Assembly: GCA_037445895.1 (NCBI GenBank)
Contig: JBBIJO010000031.1
Location: 1-14,759 of the forward strand
Source: JBBIJO01 sp037445895
GTDB lineage: Bacteria > Bacteroidota > Ignavibacteria > Kapaibacteriales > UBA2268
DNA: 14,759 bases
Reading direction: 5' to 3'
Position 1 is the stretch's first letter. Each line of letters opens with the position of its first letter. The notes under the pieces are model-generated. The model was not told the DNA's origin, searched no databases, and saw nothing but the letters and a program-made list of their open reading frames with translations. Positions 14,651-14,759 of the stretch are shown piece by piece. A program made the position numbers and the translations under genes.

Positions 14651-14704
14651 TTACTCAACAACAACGGCGGCGGAGCGAGTTTCCCCGCCGATGCCTGCAT
14701 TATC
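14651..14704 (-). pseudogene. Remnant of a T9SS C-terminal sorting domain
   Basis: On the minus strand, 17 codons and a stop encode an end GGETRSAAVVVE, the same 12 residues that end the first gene of the window. Across this stretch the DNA differs only at third positions that leave the protein unchanged (CGT/CGC, two GCT/GCC, GTG/GTT). Upstream, the frame is closed by TGA at 14705-14707, and I find no T9SS-like continuation in the other two frames within the window. It is therefore either a broken 3' end of a former surface-protein gene or a gene with a frameshift close to its end. Confidence 0.65.
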
Positions 14705-14721
14705 TCATACAATCATAATTT

Positions 14722-14756
14722 TAACCCCATAGCATATTAATCTTTGATGCGGGTTA
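14722..14756. repeat. Inverted repeat at the right edge
   Basis: TAACCC-CAT (14722-14730) pairs with ATG-C-GGGTTA (14747-14756), nine pairs with one bulged C, around a 16-base loop. It lies just upstream, in the minus-strand sense, of the T9SS remnant. It could be the end of a mobile element or dispersed repeat; the window stops three bases later, so its extent cannot be seen. Confidence 0.4.
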
Positions 14757-14759
14757 GTA

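Overview
The window (about 36-38% GC by eye) looks like a chromosome segment from a Gram-negative member of the Bacteroidota/Chlorobi superphylum, most likely an Ignavibacteria- or Kapabacteria-type lineage. Three signs point that way. Secreted proteins end in type IX secretion (T9SS) sorting domains. Several leaders carry the Bacteroidota-style -7 element (TAnnTTTG-like). The NrfD-family protein closely resembles Chlorobi-type DsrP. Unlike most Bacteroidota, several genes here also have clear Shine-Dalgarno sites. The assignment is inferred from gene content only.

Left part (1-6063): a 5'-truncated T9SS-exported protein with Asp-box (BNR) repeats converges on a minus-strand gene cluster. In transcription order that cluster is ABC-2 exporter ATPase, ABC-2 permease, DciA/DUF721 helicase-loader-like protein and gyrB. 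The ATPase and permease genes overlap by 11 bases, and four bases separate the permease from dciA. The dciA-gyrB pair is a familiar replication neighbourhood, with an exporter where recF often sits.

Middle (6213-10158): a solitary DsrP/NrfD-like ten-helix quinone-interacting membrane subunit on the plus strand has no dsrMKJO partners in view. It converges on a 919-residue secreted GH20-like glycosidase. That enzyme carries an apparent carbohydrate-binding jelly roll inserted in its catalytic region and a C-terminal T9SS domain.

Electron-transfer operon (10320-12029, minus): a fusion protein with an N-terminal CxxCH haem motif and a C-terminal beta-barrel, resembling Cyc2 porin-cytochromes, is followed by a small periplasmic monohaem cytochrome c. 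Both have strong ribosome binding sites, which move both starts inward from the longest reading frames. The operon ends at a 13-bp stem hairpin. Its predicted promoter has a 17-bp palindrome lying mostly between the -33 and -7 elements. This is the most interesting system in the window: a candidate two-protein route for electrons across the outer membrane. The orphan DsrP-like protein could connect it to the quinone pool, but that link is conjecture.

Right part (12278-14759, plus): a paired-CBS-domain protein, a 231-base spacer with a decayed hairpin and a good promoter, a DUF6588-like exported protein and an overlapping lipoprotein gene. The last 110 bases hold a 17-codon minus-strand remnant of a T9SS sorting domain. 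Its last 12 residues are identical to those of the first gene and differ only at synonymous third positions. Beyond it, an inverted repeat lies at the window edge.

No tRNA, rRNA, CRISPR array or intact insertion sequence was recognised.
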